NCBI GenBank assembly: GCA_017450435.1
Contig: JAFSTO010000039.1
Span: 1-64,000 of the forward strand
DNA: 64,000 nt
Direction: 5' to 3'
DNA from: Paludibacteraceae bacterium
GTDB taxonomy: Bacteria; Bacteroidota; Bacteroidia; Bacteroidales; Paludibacteraceae
Numbering within the stretch: position 1 is the stretch's first letter; every line of letters begins with the position of its first letter. A program made the position numbers and the translations under genes. This document shows, one piece after another, positions 36,235 through 45,796 of this stretch. Under the pieces are notes generated by a model. That model made no database searches. It was not told the DNA's origin and saw nothing but the letters and a program-made list of their open reading frames with translations.

Positions 36235-36816
36235 ATGATTCAGAAACATTCAGTAGTAAAGCTCACTTACGAGCTTTATCTTCATTCAGACGAGCCGGGC
36301 AAGGAAGAGCTCTTTGAGCGTGCTCCGGAGCACACTCCCCTCACATATTGTCACGGCATCGGCATGATGCTGCCCTTATTCGAAGCCTCCCTTGAGGGCA
36401 AAAAGGCAGGCGACACATTTGACTTTATCATCACAGCATCTGACGCCTATGGCGAACACGATGAACGCGGCGTATTGACCCTTGACAAAGAGGTATTCTG
36501 CATTGACGGCGTGTTCGATGAGAAACGTGTGAAACTTGGTAACATCATTCCAATGAATACGACAGATGGTCAGGTTGTCCGCGCACAGGTGGTGGATATC
36601 CAGCCGGAAAAGGTGACTATTGACCTCAACCACCCGCTTGCCGGCGAAGACCTGCACTTTATCGGCAAAGTAATTGAGGAACATGAGGCATCCGCCGAGG
36701 AGTTAGAGTCGTTTCTTCAGCCCAAATGCGGCGGTTGCGGCGGTGGTTGCAAGAAAGGGAAAGGCGACTGCGGAAACGGCGGTTGTGGTGACTGCGGAGG
36801 CGACTGCGAGGAGTAA
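36235..36816 (+). CDS. slyD: SlyD-like FKBP-type peptidyl-prolyl isomerase
   Basis: 193 residues. The split FKBP fold with an inserted IF chaperone domain is clear: a first strand pair (VKLTYELYLHSDEPGKEELF), GIGMMLPLFEASLEGKKAGD, the SlyD signature AYGEHDERGV, and VTIDLNHPLAGEDLHF. It assists folding and may carry metal. The tail (~163-193) has seven cysteines spaced by glycines (CGGCGGGC, CGNGGCGDC), unlike the His-rich E. coli tail, but plausible for zinc or nickel. The gene lies 56 bases after lptD and 58 bases before der, probably one transcript. Confidence 0.93.
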   Translation: MIQKHSVVKLTYELYLHSDEPGKEELFERAPEHTPLTYCHGIGMMLPLFEASLEGKKAGDTFDFIITASDAYGEHDERGVLTLDKEVFCIDGVFDEKRVKLGNIIPMNTTDGQVVRAQVVDIQPEKVTIDLNHPLAGEDLHFIGKVIEEHEASAEELESFLQPKCGGCGGGCKKGKGDCGNGGCGDCGGDCEE

Positions 36817-36874
36817 AAGAACGTTCAAAAGAATTATTATAAACACAATTACAAACCATTAAAACAACAACATT

Positions 36875-38215
36875 ATGGCAAATATTGTAGCCATCGTGGG
36901 TCGTCCCAACGTTGGGAAATCGACCCTATTCAACCGCCTTACGAAAACAAGGCGCGCTATTGTCAGCTCCGAAGCGGGTACGACACGTGACAGACAATAT
37001 GGTCGTTCTGAGTGGAACGGACGAGAGTTTTCCGTGATAGACACCGGCGGCTGGGTAGTTAATTCGGACGATATCTTCGAAGGCGAAATCAATCGTCAGG
37101 TAAACACCGCCATCAACGAGGCAGACATAGTACTTCTGGTGGTGGATGTAAGAGAGGGCGTTACTCAATTCGACATGGAGGTTGCCCACCTGCTTCGCCA
37201 AGCCAACAAACCCACCATACTGGCAGTTAACAAGATTGACACTTTCGATGAACAATACGGCTCTGCCGAGTTCTACAAGTTAGGCTTGGGCGACCCGTTC
37301 ATTCTCTCTGCAGTCAACGGTTTAGGCACAGGTGAACTATTAGACGAGATTATCAGTCGTTTTCATCCTGACACTGAAGACGAGCCTGAAGACGAGCTGC
37401 CACGTTTTGCCATCGTAGGCCGTCCGAATGCCGGCAAGTCGTCACTTCTCAACGCACTGATTGGCGAGGAGCGTACGGTAGTGACCGACATAGCCGGCAC
37501 AACGCGCGACTCGATATACACAAGGTATAACAAGTTCGGCAAAGATTTTTACCTTGTTGACACAGCCGGCATCCGCAAGAAAGCCAAAGTAACAGAGGAC
37601 TTAGAGTACTATTCCGTTGTGCGCTCGATACGCGCGATTGAGAACGCCGACGTATGTATTCTGATGCTTGACGCTACACGCTGTTTCGATGAGAGAGGGA
37701 TGTTCTGCGGCATAGCGGCACAAGACCTGTCTATCTTCTCAATTATTCAGAAAAACCGGAAAGGACTTGTAGTATGCGTCAACAAATGGGACCTGATAGA
37801 GCAGAAGACAACAGCGGACATCAAACAGTTTGAGAACAACATTCGCGAGCGTATAGCTCCGTTCACTGATTTTCCGATTATCTTCACTTCTGCCGTTACC
37901 AAACAGCGCATATTCCGCGTTATGGAGACAGCGCTACACGTATTCGAGAACAAACAGCGCAAGATTCCTACAGCTAAACTCAACGAGCGTTTTCTGCCGC
38001 TGATAGAAAACTACCCCCCACCAAGCAACAAGGGCAAATACATCAAAATCAAATACTGCACCCAGTTGCCGGATACGCAAGTGCCGACATTCGTGTTTTT
38101 CGCCAACCTGCCTCAGTACGTAAAGGAGCCATACCGACGCTTCCTTGAAAACAAACTGCGCGAGTGGTGGGACTTCAACGGCACACCGGTGAATATCTTT
38201 ATCCGACCTAAATAA
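36875..38215 (+). CDS. der: Ribosome-assembly GTPase Der (EngA)
   Basis: 446 residues with two tandem GTPase domains and a C-terminal KH-like domain, the Der layout. G1 motifs are GRPNVGKST (~8) and GRPNAGKSS (~183). G3 motifs are DTGGW and DTAGI. G4 motifs are NKID and NKWD. The KH-like domain occupies ~355-446 ([17 protein letters not shown]). It acts in 50S subunit maturation. The transcript ends in a long hairpin with a T run at 38254-38316. Confidence 0.97.
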   Translation: MANIVAIVGRPNVGKSTLFNRLTKTRRAIVSSEAGTTRDRQYGRSEWNGREFSVIDTGGWVVNSDDIFEGEINRQVNTAINEADIVLLVVDVREGVTQFDMEVAHLLRQANKPTILAVNKIDTFDEQYGSAEFYKLGLGDPFILSAVNGLGTGELLDEIISRFHPDTEDEPEDELPRFAIVGRPNAGKSSLLNALIGEERTVVTDIAGTTRDSIYTRYNKFGKDFYLVDTAGIRKKAKVTEDLEYYSVVRSIRAIENADVCILMLDATRCFDERGMFCGIAAQDLSIFSIIQKNRKGLVVCVNKWDLIEQKTTADIKQFENNIRERIAPFTDFPIIFTSAVTKQRIFRVMETALHVFENKQRKIPTAKLNERFLPLIENYPPPSNKGKYIKIKYCTQLPDTQVPTFVFFANLPQYVKEPYRRFLENKLREWWDFNGTPVNIFIRPK

Positions 38216-38253
38216 AAGCAGCAGCCGGCAGAGCAAGAAATGCCGTAGAAACA

Positions 38254-38316
38254 GTTTCCTAATGGTTTCCATATTGCTTCTATATGGTTACCATTAAGAA
38301 ACGACATTCTTTTTTT
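38254..38316 (+). terminator. Long inverted repeat and T run after der
   Basis: The outer arms GTTTCCTAATGG (38254-38265) and CCATTAAGAAAC (38291-38302) pair at 11 of 12 positions. An inner stem CCATAT/ATATGG (38269-38274 / 38282-38287) continues beyond a small internal loop. A run of T follows (38310-38317). It is unusually long for an intrinsic terminator. Confidence 0.75.
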
Positions 38317-38325
38317 CGTTTTTGC

Positions 38326-38356
38326 TTGTGTATGTCGTAAAAAAAGCGTACCTTTG
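38326..38356 (+). promoter_or_regulatory. Promoter of the FAH-like gene and porU
   Basis: TTG (38326-38328), a 20-base spacer, then the -7 box TACCTTTG (38349-38356). Transcription would begin near 38363, which excludes the upstream TTG at 38354 as the start codon of the next gene and supports the ATG at 38387. Confidence 0.75.
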
Positions 38357-38386
38357 CAACGCTTTATGCGTTGTAAAGAACCGCAG

Positions 38387-38977
38387 ATGAAGATTATAGG
38401 TGTAGCATATCACGAAGGAGAGCGTCATATAATACTAAAAAGTGACTCATCGCTTCTCAACGGCAGGAAGCCGTTTTTCTCTCCGGAGGGAATGCAGTGC
38501 GTATCCGCTCATCCGTGTTTAGTGTTTCGCATCGGTCGCATGGGTAAGCATATAGAGCCTCGTTTCGCGTGGCGATACATTGACGGCTATGCCGCCGGAT
38601 TGCACCTTGAGGACAGCGAACTGCTTAGTGCCAGCCGGCGCAACGGCAGCGATTGGACTTTCGCCACTGCAATGGACGGCTCAATGCCTGTAGGGGTGTT
38701 TACAAGACCACAAGAAGAGGCTTGTAACGAACAGTACACCTTTCGCCTCTACAACTCGGTGGCAGATATAGCCGAAGGCAAGTATGGTGACGAGAAAAAG
38801 CTTCACCTCAACGATTCGCCGGAAGACATAGTGTCAATGCTGAGCAAAACGATAACGCTCAGACAAGGAGACATGATTTTCATAGCGACTCCTGACAAAC
38901 CTTTCGAAGCAAACAACAACAACTGTATAGTGGCGTTTACCGACAACGAGGACGTTCTATTTTGCAAAGTCAAATGA
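38387..38977 (+). CDS. Degenerate FAH-like protein, coupled to porU
   Basis: 196 residues from the ATG at 38387 (MKIIGVAYHEGERH). The body follows the fumarylacetoacetate hydrolase fold: RIGRMGKHIEPRFAWRYIDG, then TFATAMDGSMPVGVFT in the place of the usual KSFD..P.G segment, and SMLSKTITLRQGDMIFIATPDKP as the closing GD.I.tGTP motif. The usual metal ligands are not visible: the E-x-E before the first motif is replaced by HPCLVFRI, and the ND.s.RD.q segment by LHLEDSEL. The protein may therefore be non-catalytic. Its TGA overlaps the porU ATG (ATGA), so the two are translationally coupled. A role in T9SS function is only inferred from that. Confidence 0.75.
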   Translation: MKIIGVAYHEGERHIILKSDSSLLNGRKPFFSPEGMQCVSAHPCLVFRIGRMGKHIEPRFAWRYIDGYAAGLHLEDSELLSASRRNGSDWTFATAMDGSMPVGVFTRPQEEACNEQYTFRLYNSVADIAEGKYGDEKKLHLNDSPEDIVSMLSKTITLRQGDMIFIATPDKPFEANNNNCIVAFTDNEDVLFCKVK

Positions 38978-41900
38978 GAAAACTGATATACATACTTGTG
39001 CTGCTGTTATCGCTTACGGCGATATCAGCCGCTGCTCACACCTACGTTTCTTCGTCGGTTCTCTCGAGCGGTACGTTTGTCAAGATACAGGTAAGCGAGA
39101 GCGGCTTATACAGCATGAGTTATAGCGAGCTCCGCAACCTTGGGTTAGAACCAACCACACTGCGTATCTACGGCTACGGCGGAGCGCAGTTGTCGCAGAA
39201 TTTCACGCAAACGAAGATTGACGACCTGCCTAATGTGCCGTATTATACAGACGGTAGCCGTATTATCTTCTTTGCTCAGGGCAACATATCATGGCGCTAC
39301 GACGGTAGCCGTTTTGTCCACACAAGAAACACTTACTCAGATTACGGCTATTATTTCTTGACCTCTGATCATGGTACTCCCGTTGCTTTTCCGACAGCAC
39401 CGACATCCGGCGGCAGTCCTTCTCTGACCCTGACGAGCTACACAAAACTGCTGCTCCATGAGAACGACTCAATCAACCTTATTGACCGAAGTGGCAGCTC
39501 CGGTGGCGGACGAGAGTTTTACGGCGAACAATTCACCGTGGGCCGAAAGATGCAGTTTACCTTCCCGAAGGACGAGTATATCGTCAATGATATTCATGCT
39601 TACGTTGACCTTGCCGCCAAAGCCGGCACGACGTCGCAGTTTATCCTAAGTTCAGGAGGAACGACAGCCTCATGTACGCACACAGCCATCACATCCTCCG
39701 ACCACTATATCATGGGAACGGCTGCCGCCATCTCGGCTACCCTACCCCATAGTATTATCCCCACCCTAACCTTGACTTTTCAAAGCGCCAGTGCCACAGC
39801 TGTCGGCTTTCTTAACTATATAGAACTCAGCTATGAGACAGCCTTGGACTACCACTCCCAATCCTCGTTCATGTTCCGCAGCAGTCAAGGTTACGGTACG
39901 TCGCAGGTAATTAGATATGAAATAGCCAACGCCCCCGAAGACGCCATAGTATGGGACATAAGTAATCGTGCCGACATCAAGCGCGTAATCACAACTCGCT
40001 CCGGTAGTACATTGTCATTCAACGCAGCTAACCGCACTGCAAACGAATATGTGACATTCTCTCCGAGTACAGCCACATTCCTACACCCGACAGTGATTGG
40101 TCCCATAGGTCAGCAGAACCTCCATGCTTTGCAGAATATCGACTACGTAATCATCACTCCCGCTGCCTTTCTCTCCGAAGCAGAACGCCTTGCCTCTGCT
40201 CATGCTGAAGTGGATGGCATGACGACGGCAGTTGTGACCGACGAGCAGGTATATAACGAGTTTTCGTCCGGCACGCCTGACGCCACAGCCTATCGCTGGC
40301 TGCTGAAGATGTTATACGACCGTGCCAACACTTCACATGGAAGCATCTTACCGCCACGTTACCTGCTTCTTTTTGGTGACGGCACATTCGACAACCGCAA
40401 GCTTCTTGCTACGTCCGGCAACAATATTCTTCTCACCTATCAATCAAAGAACTCGCTCAATGAAGTTAAGGCATACGCCACAGATGACTATTTCGGTTTT
40501 CTGGACGACACTGAAGGTGAGGTGGATATCTACGGCAGGATGGACATATCTGTCGGTCGTATGCCGGTGAACACACTCGCTCAGGCAAGCGGCGTGGTGG
40601 ACAAGCTGTTGCGTCACATGCAGACACCTAACCTCGGGCGTTGGAAGAATCAGGTGGTGTTCCTTGCCGATGATGGTGACCATAACCTTCACACCAAAGG
40701 AGCCGACGTGGCAGGCGAAGCATTACGTGTGCACAATCATGACTTTATCATCAACAAGATTTACCTTGATGCCTATACTCAGGAGGTAAACGCCTCCGGC
40801 GAGCAGTATCCTTTAGCTCAGCAGAAACTGACCAACATGCTTAATGACGGAGTCTTACTCTTCGACTATTGCGGTCATTCAGGCTACAACAACGCCTCCA
40901 GCGAGGGGCTTATCTCCACCGCCATCGTCAGACAGATGCAGAACGAGAATCTCGGCATGTGGATGTTCGCGTCGTGCAACTTTGCCCAATTTGATGCCGG
41001 CAAGGTGAGTGCCGCCGAGGAAGCTGTTCTTAACAGTAACGGAGGAGCATTGGCTATATGCGCAGCCAGCCGCACTGTTTATGCAAACCAGAACGAGACA
41101 CTGAACCGACACCTTTGCGACTCATTGTTCGCACATTCATCTCCATTCAACTACTATAACCGCGTAGGTGATGCCGTGCGCCTCGCAAAAAACGCTTGCG
41201 GCTCAGACGAGAACAAGATGTCGTATCTGCTGCTTGGCGACCCGGCTGCCTCGCTCCACTTTCCGACAGAATATCAAGTGATGACGACCTCCATCTCTGA
41301 TACTATCAACGCCCTCGCCGTGAACGAGATTGGCGGGTATATACAGACGGAGGACGGCGATACAGCAACTTGGTTCAACGGCAAGTTATCAATAACCATA
41401 TTCGACAAGCTGCAACAGATAACAACACTGGATAACGACGAGAGTTCGGAAGATTCGAAGCAACGATATACATACAACGATTATCCCAACATTCTTTTCC
41501 AAGGGGAGGTAGATATCACTGCAGGTCGATTTAATTACGTGTTTATGACGCCGAAAGACATCCGCTACAACTACGGCAACGGACGTATTGTCTATTACGC
41601 CTACGACACAACAAGCGGCGAAGAAGGCGTGGGTCACTATGAAGACTTCATTATCGGCGGCAGTTCGACAGTTGAGATAATAGACAGCGTCGGTCCTGAG
41701 TTGAATATTTACCTCAATACTCCCGCATTCGTCAGTGGCGACAACACCAATGAGACTCCGCATTTCTACGCAGAGATAGCCGACGAACACGGCATCAACA
41801 CCGCCGGTGCCGGCATAGGTCATGACCTGCTGCTGATAGTGGACAACCAACCTACCGAGACCTACGTGCTGAACGACTTCTTCACGGCTCGCAACAACAG

Positions 41901-42324
41901 TTATCAAGCAGGAACCGTATCCTACCGCATGAAGGAGTTGAGCGAAGGTAATCACTCTCTGTTCTTCCGTGCGTGGGACCTCTTGAACAACTCGTCATCA
42001 AAGACGATTGACTTCAACGTGGTCAAAGGTCTGGAACCCTCGATCATGTCGGTTATCAGCTATCCTAACCCCATACCGCAAGATGGTACACTGAACATCA
42101 ACATCGATTATGACAGACGCGACGTGACGATGCAGACCGATGTGTACGTAACCGACCTTTCAGGCAGACTGGTCTATCACATAAGCCAACATGGTACCGA
42201 CAACCTGCGTTGGGACATAGGCGGCAGCCACGTGCCGGCAGGTATGTATATATATAAGGTGCAACTATCGTCTCCTACAACAAAGACCATATCCAAATCA
42301 GGGAAACTGATTATAACGAAATAA
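38974..42324 (+). CDS. porU: T9SS sortase PorU
   Basis: 1,116 residues from the ATG at 38974, which overlaps the previous stop. A signal peptide (MRKLIYILVLLLSLTAISAAAH) leads into a beta-rich N-terminal region, then a gingipain-type C25 cysteine peptidase domain. The catalytic His is in DYCGHSG (His ~635) and the Cys in FASCNFAQFD (Cys ~668). The last ~90 residues form a T9SS-type C-terminal domain (SYPNPIPQDGTLNI, VTDLSGRLV, VPAGMYIYKVQL). In Porphyromonas gingivalis PorU removes the sorting domain of cargo and links it to A-LPS, acting at the surface with PorV. The next gene here is porV. Confidence 0.95.
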   Translation: MRKLIYILVLLLSLTAISAAAHTYVSSSVLSSGTFVKIQVSESGLYSMSYSELRNLGLEPTTLRIYGYGGAQLSQNFTQTKIDDLPNVPYYTDGSRIIFFAQGNISWRYDGSRFVHTRNTYSDYGYYFLTSDHGTPVAFPTAPTSGGSPSLTLTSYTKLLLHENDSINLIDRSGSSGGGREFYGEQFTVGRKMQFTFPKDEYIVNDIHAYVDLAAKAGTTSQFILSSGGTTASCTHTAITSSDHYIMGTAAAISATLPHSIIPTLTLTFQSASATAVGFLNYIELSYETALDYHSQSSFMFRSSQGYGTSQVIRYEIANAPEDAIVWDISNRADIKRVITTRSGSTLSFNAANRTANEYVTFSPSTATFLHPTVIGPIGQQNLHALQNIDYVIITPAAFLSEAERLASAHAEVDGMTTAVVTDEQVYNEFSSGTPDATAYRWLLKMLYDRANTSHGSILPPRYLLLFGDGTFDNRKLLATSGNNILLTYQSKNSLNEVKAYATDDYFGFLDDTEGEVDIYGRMDISVGRMPVNTLAQASGVVDKLLRHMQTPNLGRWKNQVVFLADDGDHNLHTKGADVAGEALRVHNHDFIINKIYLDAYTQEVNASGEQYPLAQQKLTNMLNDGVLLFDYCGHSGYNNASSEGLISTAIVRQMQNENLGMWMFASCNFAQFDAGKVSAAEEAVLNSNGGALAICAASRTVYANQNETLNRHLCDSLFAHSSPFNYYNRVGDAVRLAKNACGSDENKMSYLLLGDPAASLHFPTEYQVMTTSISDTINALAVNEIGGYIQTEDGDTATWFNGKLSITIFDKLQQITTLDNDESSEDSKQRYTYNDYPNILFQGEVDITAGRFNYVFMTPKDIRYNYGNGRIVYYAYDTTSGEEGVGHYEDFIIGGSSTVEIIDSVGPELNIYLNTPAFVSGDNTNETPHFYAEIADEHGINTAGAGIGHDLLLIVDNQPTETYVLNDFFTARNNSYQAGTVSYRMKELSEGNHSLFFRAWDLLNNSSSKTIDFNVVKGLEPSIMSVISYPNPIPQDGTLNINIDYDRRDVTMQTDVYVTDLSGRLVYHISQHGTDNLRWDIGGSHVPAGMYIYKVQLSSPTTKTISKSGKLIITK

Positions 42325-42443
42325 CGAAAAATCAATTCACCATGCGCTGTCATTAAGCGTAAGATGAAACTGTTTACCACCAAAAACAACTGCCTATGAG
42401 GAAACTCTACTCAATGTTAAACTTAAATTATTAATCATACAAA

Positions 42444-43628
42444 ATGAAAAAAGTCTTTTTGGGCGTTATAGCCCTTGCTTTGCTCGCTTTACCGCTGCAA
42501 GCAGAAGAGTCGATGAATCCGATTATTACCGCGATGCCCTCCCTAAGTATTGCTCCTGATGCCCACGCCGGCGGTTTAGGTGACGTAGGCGTAGCCACCA
42601 CTCCTGACCTCAACTCACAGCACTGGAACCCGGCGAAATACGCTTTCATGCAGAGTCACGGCGGCATCACTGCCAACTATACTCCATGGCTTCGCAAACT
42701 GGTGAGTGACATTGACCTTGCGTATATTGCCGGCTACTACAAGTGGAGCGACAATGATGCTATCGGTGCATCGTTTACTTATTTCTCTTTAGGTGCCGTT
42801 AGTTTGACCAACGAGAATGCCGACTTCCTTGCAGAGGCGCACCCCAACGAGTGGGCACTTGACGTGAGCTACTCTCGTAAACTGCATGAGTACGTGTCAA
42901 TGGCAGTAGCACTGCGCTTCATGTATTCAGACCTGAACAACGGCGTAAATCAGGCTGTTAACACTCCTGAGATGTACCCCGGTTGGACAATGGCAGCCGA
43001 CGTGGCATTGTTCTACAAACAGCCGATTGAACTGCCGATGGGAACATCATATATCTCCGCCGGTTTGAACATCTCAAACCTTGGTGGTAAGATATCCTAC
43101 GACCAGAACAACCACTCCTCGTTCATACCCGCCCAGATGCGTCTTGGTGTAAGCTATGAACTTGCTTTCGACAACTACAACCGTTTGTCGGTGAACGCTG
43201 ACCTTGGTAAGTATCTTGTACCTACCCGCAAGAGCAAGTTCGCAGTTGACAGCAACGGTGACCCGTTAACCGGTCAGGCTCTCACCGATTGGTACAGCGC
43301 CATCAGTTCGCCTAAAGGTTGGGCATGGTCGTTTGCCGATGCCCCTGGCGGAGCATTAGAGGAGTTCCGCGAGTTGCAGTACGGCATAGGTTTGGAGTAC
43401 TCGTACAACCGTCAGTTCTTCGGCCGTGTAGGCTATTCGCACGAGAACAAATGGAAAGGCAACCGTCGCTACGTAACCGTAGGTGCAGGTTTCAACCTCT
43501 CAATCTTCTCGCTTGACGTAGCATACGTTATTGCCACCTCTGCTGCCAACCCTCTTGACCAGACATTGCGTTTCACTGTAGGTTTCGACCTTGCAGGCAT
43601 CAAAGACCTTGTAAACAACCGTCGCTAA
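42444..43628 (+). CDS. porV: T9SS outer-membrane protein PorV
   Basis: 394 residues with a signal peptide (MKKVFLGVIALALLALPLQA). The N-terminal PorV signature MPSLSIAPDAHAGGLGDVGVATTPDLNSQ is followed by HWNPAKYAF, and the rest is a FadL-like beta-barrel (AGYYKWSDNDAIGASFTYFSLG, split). PorV shuttles folded cargo from the SprA translocon to the PorU attachment complex. It lies 119 bases after porU. Its TAA shares one base with the ispF ATG (TAATG). Confidence 0.95.
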   Translation: MKKVFLGVIALALLALPLQAEESMNPIITAMPSLSIAPDAHAGGLGDVGVATTPDLNSQHWNPAKYAFMQSHGGITANYTPWLRKLVSDIDLAYIAGYYKWSDNDAIGASFTYFSLGAVSLTNENADFLAEAHPNEWALDVSYSRKLHEYVSMAVALRFMYSDLNNGVNQAVNTPEMYPGWTMAADVALFYKQPIELPMGTSYISAGLNISNLGGKISYDQNNHSSFIPAQMRLGVSYELAFDNYNRLSVNADLGKYLVPTRKSKFAVDSNGDPLTGQALTDWYSAISSPKGWAWSFADAPGGALEEFRELQYGIGLEYSYNRQFFGRVGYSHENKWKGNRRYVTVGAGFNLSIFSLDVAYVIATSAANPLDQTLRFTVGFDLAGIKDLVNNRR

Positions 43629-44113
43629 TGCGTATAGGATTCGGATATGACGTACATCAGATAGCCCCCGACCGCCCATTGTGGTTAGGGGGTATTTGTC
43701 TTCCTGCCCCCTTTGGTCTGGAGGGTCACTCCGATGCTGATGTACTTATACACGCCTTGTGCGATGCACTGCTTGGCGCGGCTAACCTGCGCGACATAGG
43801 ATACCATTTTCCGCCGGTCAAAGGCAATGAGTATGAAGGGATAGATTCGAAGATTCTGCTTAATAAGACTATGTCGCTCATAAGAGAGAAAGGATATGAA
43901 CTGGGCAACTGCGACTGCACTATTTGTGCCGAAGCACCTAAGATTAACCCGCATATCCCCGCTATGCAGCAATGCCTGGCAGAGTGTATAGGCACTGATG
44001 TGGAGAATATCTCCATTAAAGCCACAACCACCGAGCGGCTTGGGTTTGTAGGGCGACAGGAAGGAATGGCGGCATACGCCGTTGTACTGATTGAGAAGAC
44101 CGACAAACATTGA
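43628..44113 (+). CDS. ispF: 2-C-methyl-D-erythritol 2,4-cyclodiphosphate synthase
   Basis: 161 residues, the normal length. It converts CDP-methylerythritol 2-phosphate to the cyclodiphosphate, step five of the MEP isoprenoid pathway. Metal ligands are in GYDVHQI (Asp8, His10) and EGHSDADVLIHALCDAL (His near 42). The C-terminal signature SIKATTTERLGFVGRQEGMAAYAV (split) is intact. It overlaps porV by one base, so it is probably read from the porU/porV transcript. Confidence 0.97.
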   Translation: MRIGFGYDVHQIAPDRPLWLGGICLPAPFGLEGHSDADVLIHALCDALLGAANLRDIGYHFPPVKGNEYEGIDSKILLNKTMSLIREKGYELGNCDCTICAEAPKINPHIPAMQQCLAECIGTDVENISIKATTTERLGFVGRQEGMAAYAVVLIEKTDKH

Positions 44114-44169
44114 TTCGAAACAGTTTGACAGATACTGCCGTTGCAGGTAAGAACAATAAACCGTAAAAA

Positions 44170-44622
44170 ATGAGACACAGCAAGTGGCTATTGATAGTAG
44201 TGTGCATGTCATTGTCATGCCTTGAAAACCTGTCAGCACAGGAAAAGGTATCGAAAGACGCAGCAGAAGTGTTTGCACTGATGCCGGATAGCATGTGTCC
44301 GTACCTGAATATGCAACAACGGGTAGGGCTTATTCGTTATGCCCAAAGCGGAATAACCGATACAATAAACAACATTCTTGAGGGCAAAAGCCATGTCACA
44401 TACTATAGTGCTGATGGTGAGCGGTTTGACATTCAACTCACATCCAACCTCCATTGGAGTATCAGCACTGATGGTATGACCCACACCATCACAGCCGAAC
44501 TCTGTGCTCCGCGTTGCGCCCGCACCACCTATACCTACCGTGCTGCCGACTGGCAGCTGCTGAGCGTCAAGCGTGAACCTGTTGAACTGGAGACGGAAGA
44601 AGAGCAGACAGTGTATCTGTAA
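44170..44622 (+). CDS. DUF3256-like secreted protein
   Basis: 150 residues with a signal peptide (MRHSKWLLIVVCMSLSCLENLSAQ). The segment FALMPDSMCPYLNMQQRVGLIRY resembles the conserved start of Bacteroidota DUF3256 proteins. The rest is beta-rich (SHVTYYSADGERFDIQL, CARTTYTYRAADWQLL) and ends in an acidic stretch. The function of the family is unknown. It follows ispF by 56 bases; a hairpin at 44712 separates it from aroK. Confidence 0.7.
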   Translation: MRHSKWLLIVVCMSLSCLENLSAQEKVSKDAAEVFALMPDSMCPYLNMQQRVGLIRYAQSGITDTINNILEGKSHVTYYSADGERFDIQLTSNLHWSISTDGMTHTITAELCAPRCARTTYTYRAADWQLLSVKREPVELETEEEQTVYL

Positions 44623-44683
44623 AACCAAAGCGACAAAGGCTGCAAGGCACAGACAGTTGTGGAGAATAAAAAGATTGCAGGAG

Positions 44684-44736
44684 ATAAAAAGAGACGATGA
44701 ACACAAACATAAGAGACGGTGAAAAACACCGTCTCT
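44684..44736. repeat. GAGACGG hairpin plus a duplicated half element
   Basis: AGAGACGGTG (44712-44721) pairs perfectly with CACCGTCTCT (44727-44736) around AAAAA. Just before it, 44684-44698 repeats 15 bases exactly found at 9915-9929 (the left half of the hairpin there) but without a right half. No T run follows, so simple termination is doubtful. Confidence 0.7.
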
Positions 44737-44772
44737 ATCATGAATGGGCATCTACAATAACAAACTGACAAT

Positions 44773-45339
44773 ATGGAACTGCCGATATATTTGATTGGTT
44801 ATATGGCGTCCGGCAAGACAACAGTCGGTCGTCTGCTTGCCGGGAAACTCGGTTGGCACTTTGTTGACCTTGACGATGCCTTTCTGGAAATCAACGGTCT
44901 GACCACCGGTGAATACATTGAGCGTTACGGCATCGAACGATTTCGCCGACAGGAGAAAGACTGCGTAGAGCGATTGTCCGAACTGCCGATACAAAAGGTT
45001 ATCTACGCGACAGGCGGCGGCTATCCCTGCTGGGAGGACAACATGGACTGTCTGCTTGAGTTAGGGACATCATTCTATCTACGCTGGACCCCCGAACAAC
45101 TCACCAAACGTTTGTTCCTCTCCGGCTTGGAAAACAGACCTCTCGCACGTTATGGAATGGAGCAACAGATGGGTGACAGTGAGGAGGAAAGGATGCTGAA
45201 ATTCGTCAAGCAACACCTCGGTGAGAGGGCAGAGATTTACGAAAAAGCGCATTACATAATCGACGCTCCTGAGCAATTGCACCCATCGAACGATGAAGAG
45301 ATTGCCACAAAGATTTACGAAATAATCAAATCCCTATAA
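44773..45339 (+). CDS. aroK: Shikimate kinase
   Basis: 188 residues. It phosphorylates shikimate at O3 with ATP, fifth step of the shikimate pathway. The P-loop GYMASGKTTVG (~8-18) is followed by the shikimate-site residues VDLDD, GIERFRRQE and TGGGYP, and the lid ENRPLARYG. It is slightly longer than the usual ~170 owing to the C-terminal helix. It lies 16 bases ahead of the sufE-like gene, and both probably share a transcript. Confidence 0.95.
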   Translation: MELPIYLIGYMASGKTTVGRLLAGKLGWHFVDLDDAFLEINGLTTGEYIERYGIERFRRQEKDCVERLSELPIQKVIYATGGGYPCWEDNMDCLLELGTSFYLRWTPEQLTKRLFLSGLENRPLARYGMEQQMGDSEEERMLKFVKQHLGERAEIYEKAHYIIDAPEQLHPSNDEEIATKIYEIIKSL

Positions 45340-45355
45340 AGTACATTACAAGAAA

Positions 45356-45781
45356 ATGACAATAAACGAACAACAAGACGAGATAATAGCCGAGTTCAGC
45401 GCATTCGATGACTGGATGGACCGCTATTCGGTGCTGATAGACTTAGGCAACGACCTGCCTGCATTTCCCGACGAGTTGCGCACGCCGCAGAATATCATAG
45501 ACGGCTGCCAGTCCACCGTTTGGATTGACTCGCAGTACAACCATTCGACCGACACTGTCACTTACCGCGGCGATGCCGATGCCATCTTGGTAAAAGGAAT
45601 GGTGGCTCTGCTGATTAGAGTGTTGTCAGGTCACTCTGCACAAGAGATAGCAGACGCTGACCTGTATTTTATCGAACAGATAGGTCTGCGAGACCACCTC
45701 TCCCCCACCAGAAGCAACGGTCTGCTTGCAATGGTACGACAAATGAAACTATTTGCCAAAGCCTGCGTTGCCGCCGGATAG
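45356..45781 (+). CDS. sufE: SufE-like sulfur-transfer protein
   Basis: 141 residues. The active-site cysteine is in IIDGCQSTVWI (~51), followed by the family segments DADAILVKGMVALLIRVLSG and GLRDHLSPTRSNGL. SufE accepts persulfide from SufS and passes it to the SufBCD scaffold for Fe-S cluster assembly. The gene ends 16 bases from the convergent coiled-coil gene. Confidence 0.95.
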   Translation: MTINEQQDEIIAEFSAFDDWMDRYSVLIDLGNDLPAFPDELRTPQNIIDGCQSTVWIDSQYNHSTDTVTYRGDADAILVKGMVALLIRVLSGHSAQEIADADLYFIEQIGLRDHLSPTRSNGLLAMVRQMKLFAKACVAAG

Positions 45782-45796
45782 AATGTCAAACCAAAA

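Noticed and set aside
38354-38386. Upstream TTG start for the FAH-like gene
   Set aside because: It overlaps the predicted -7 promoter box; the ATG at 38387 lies downstream of the expected transcript start.
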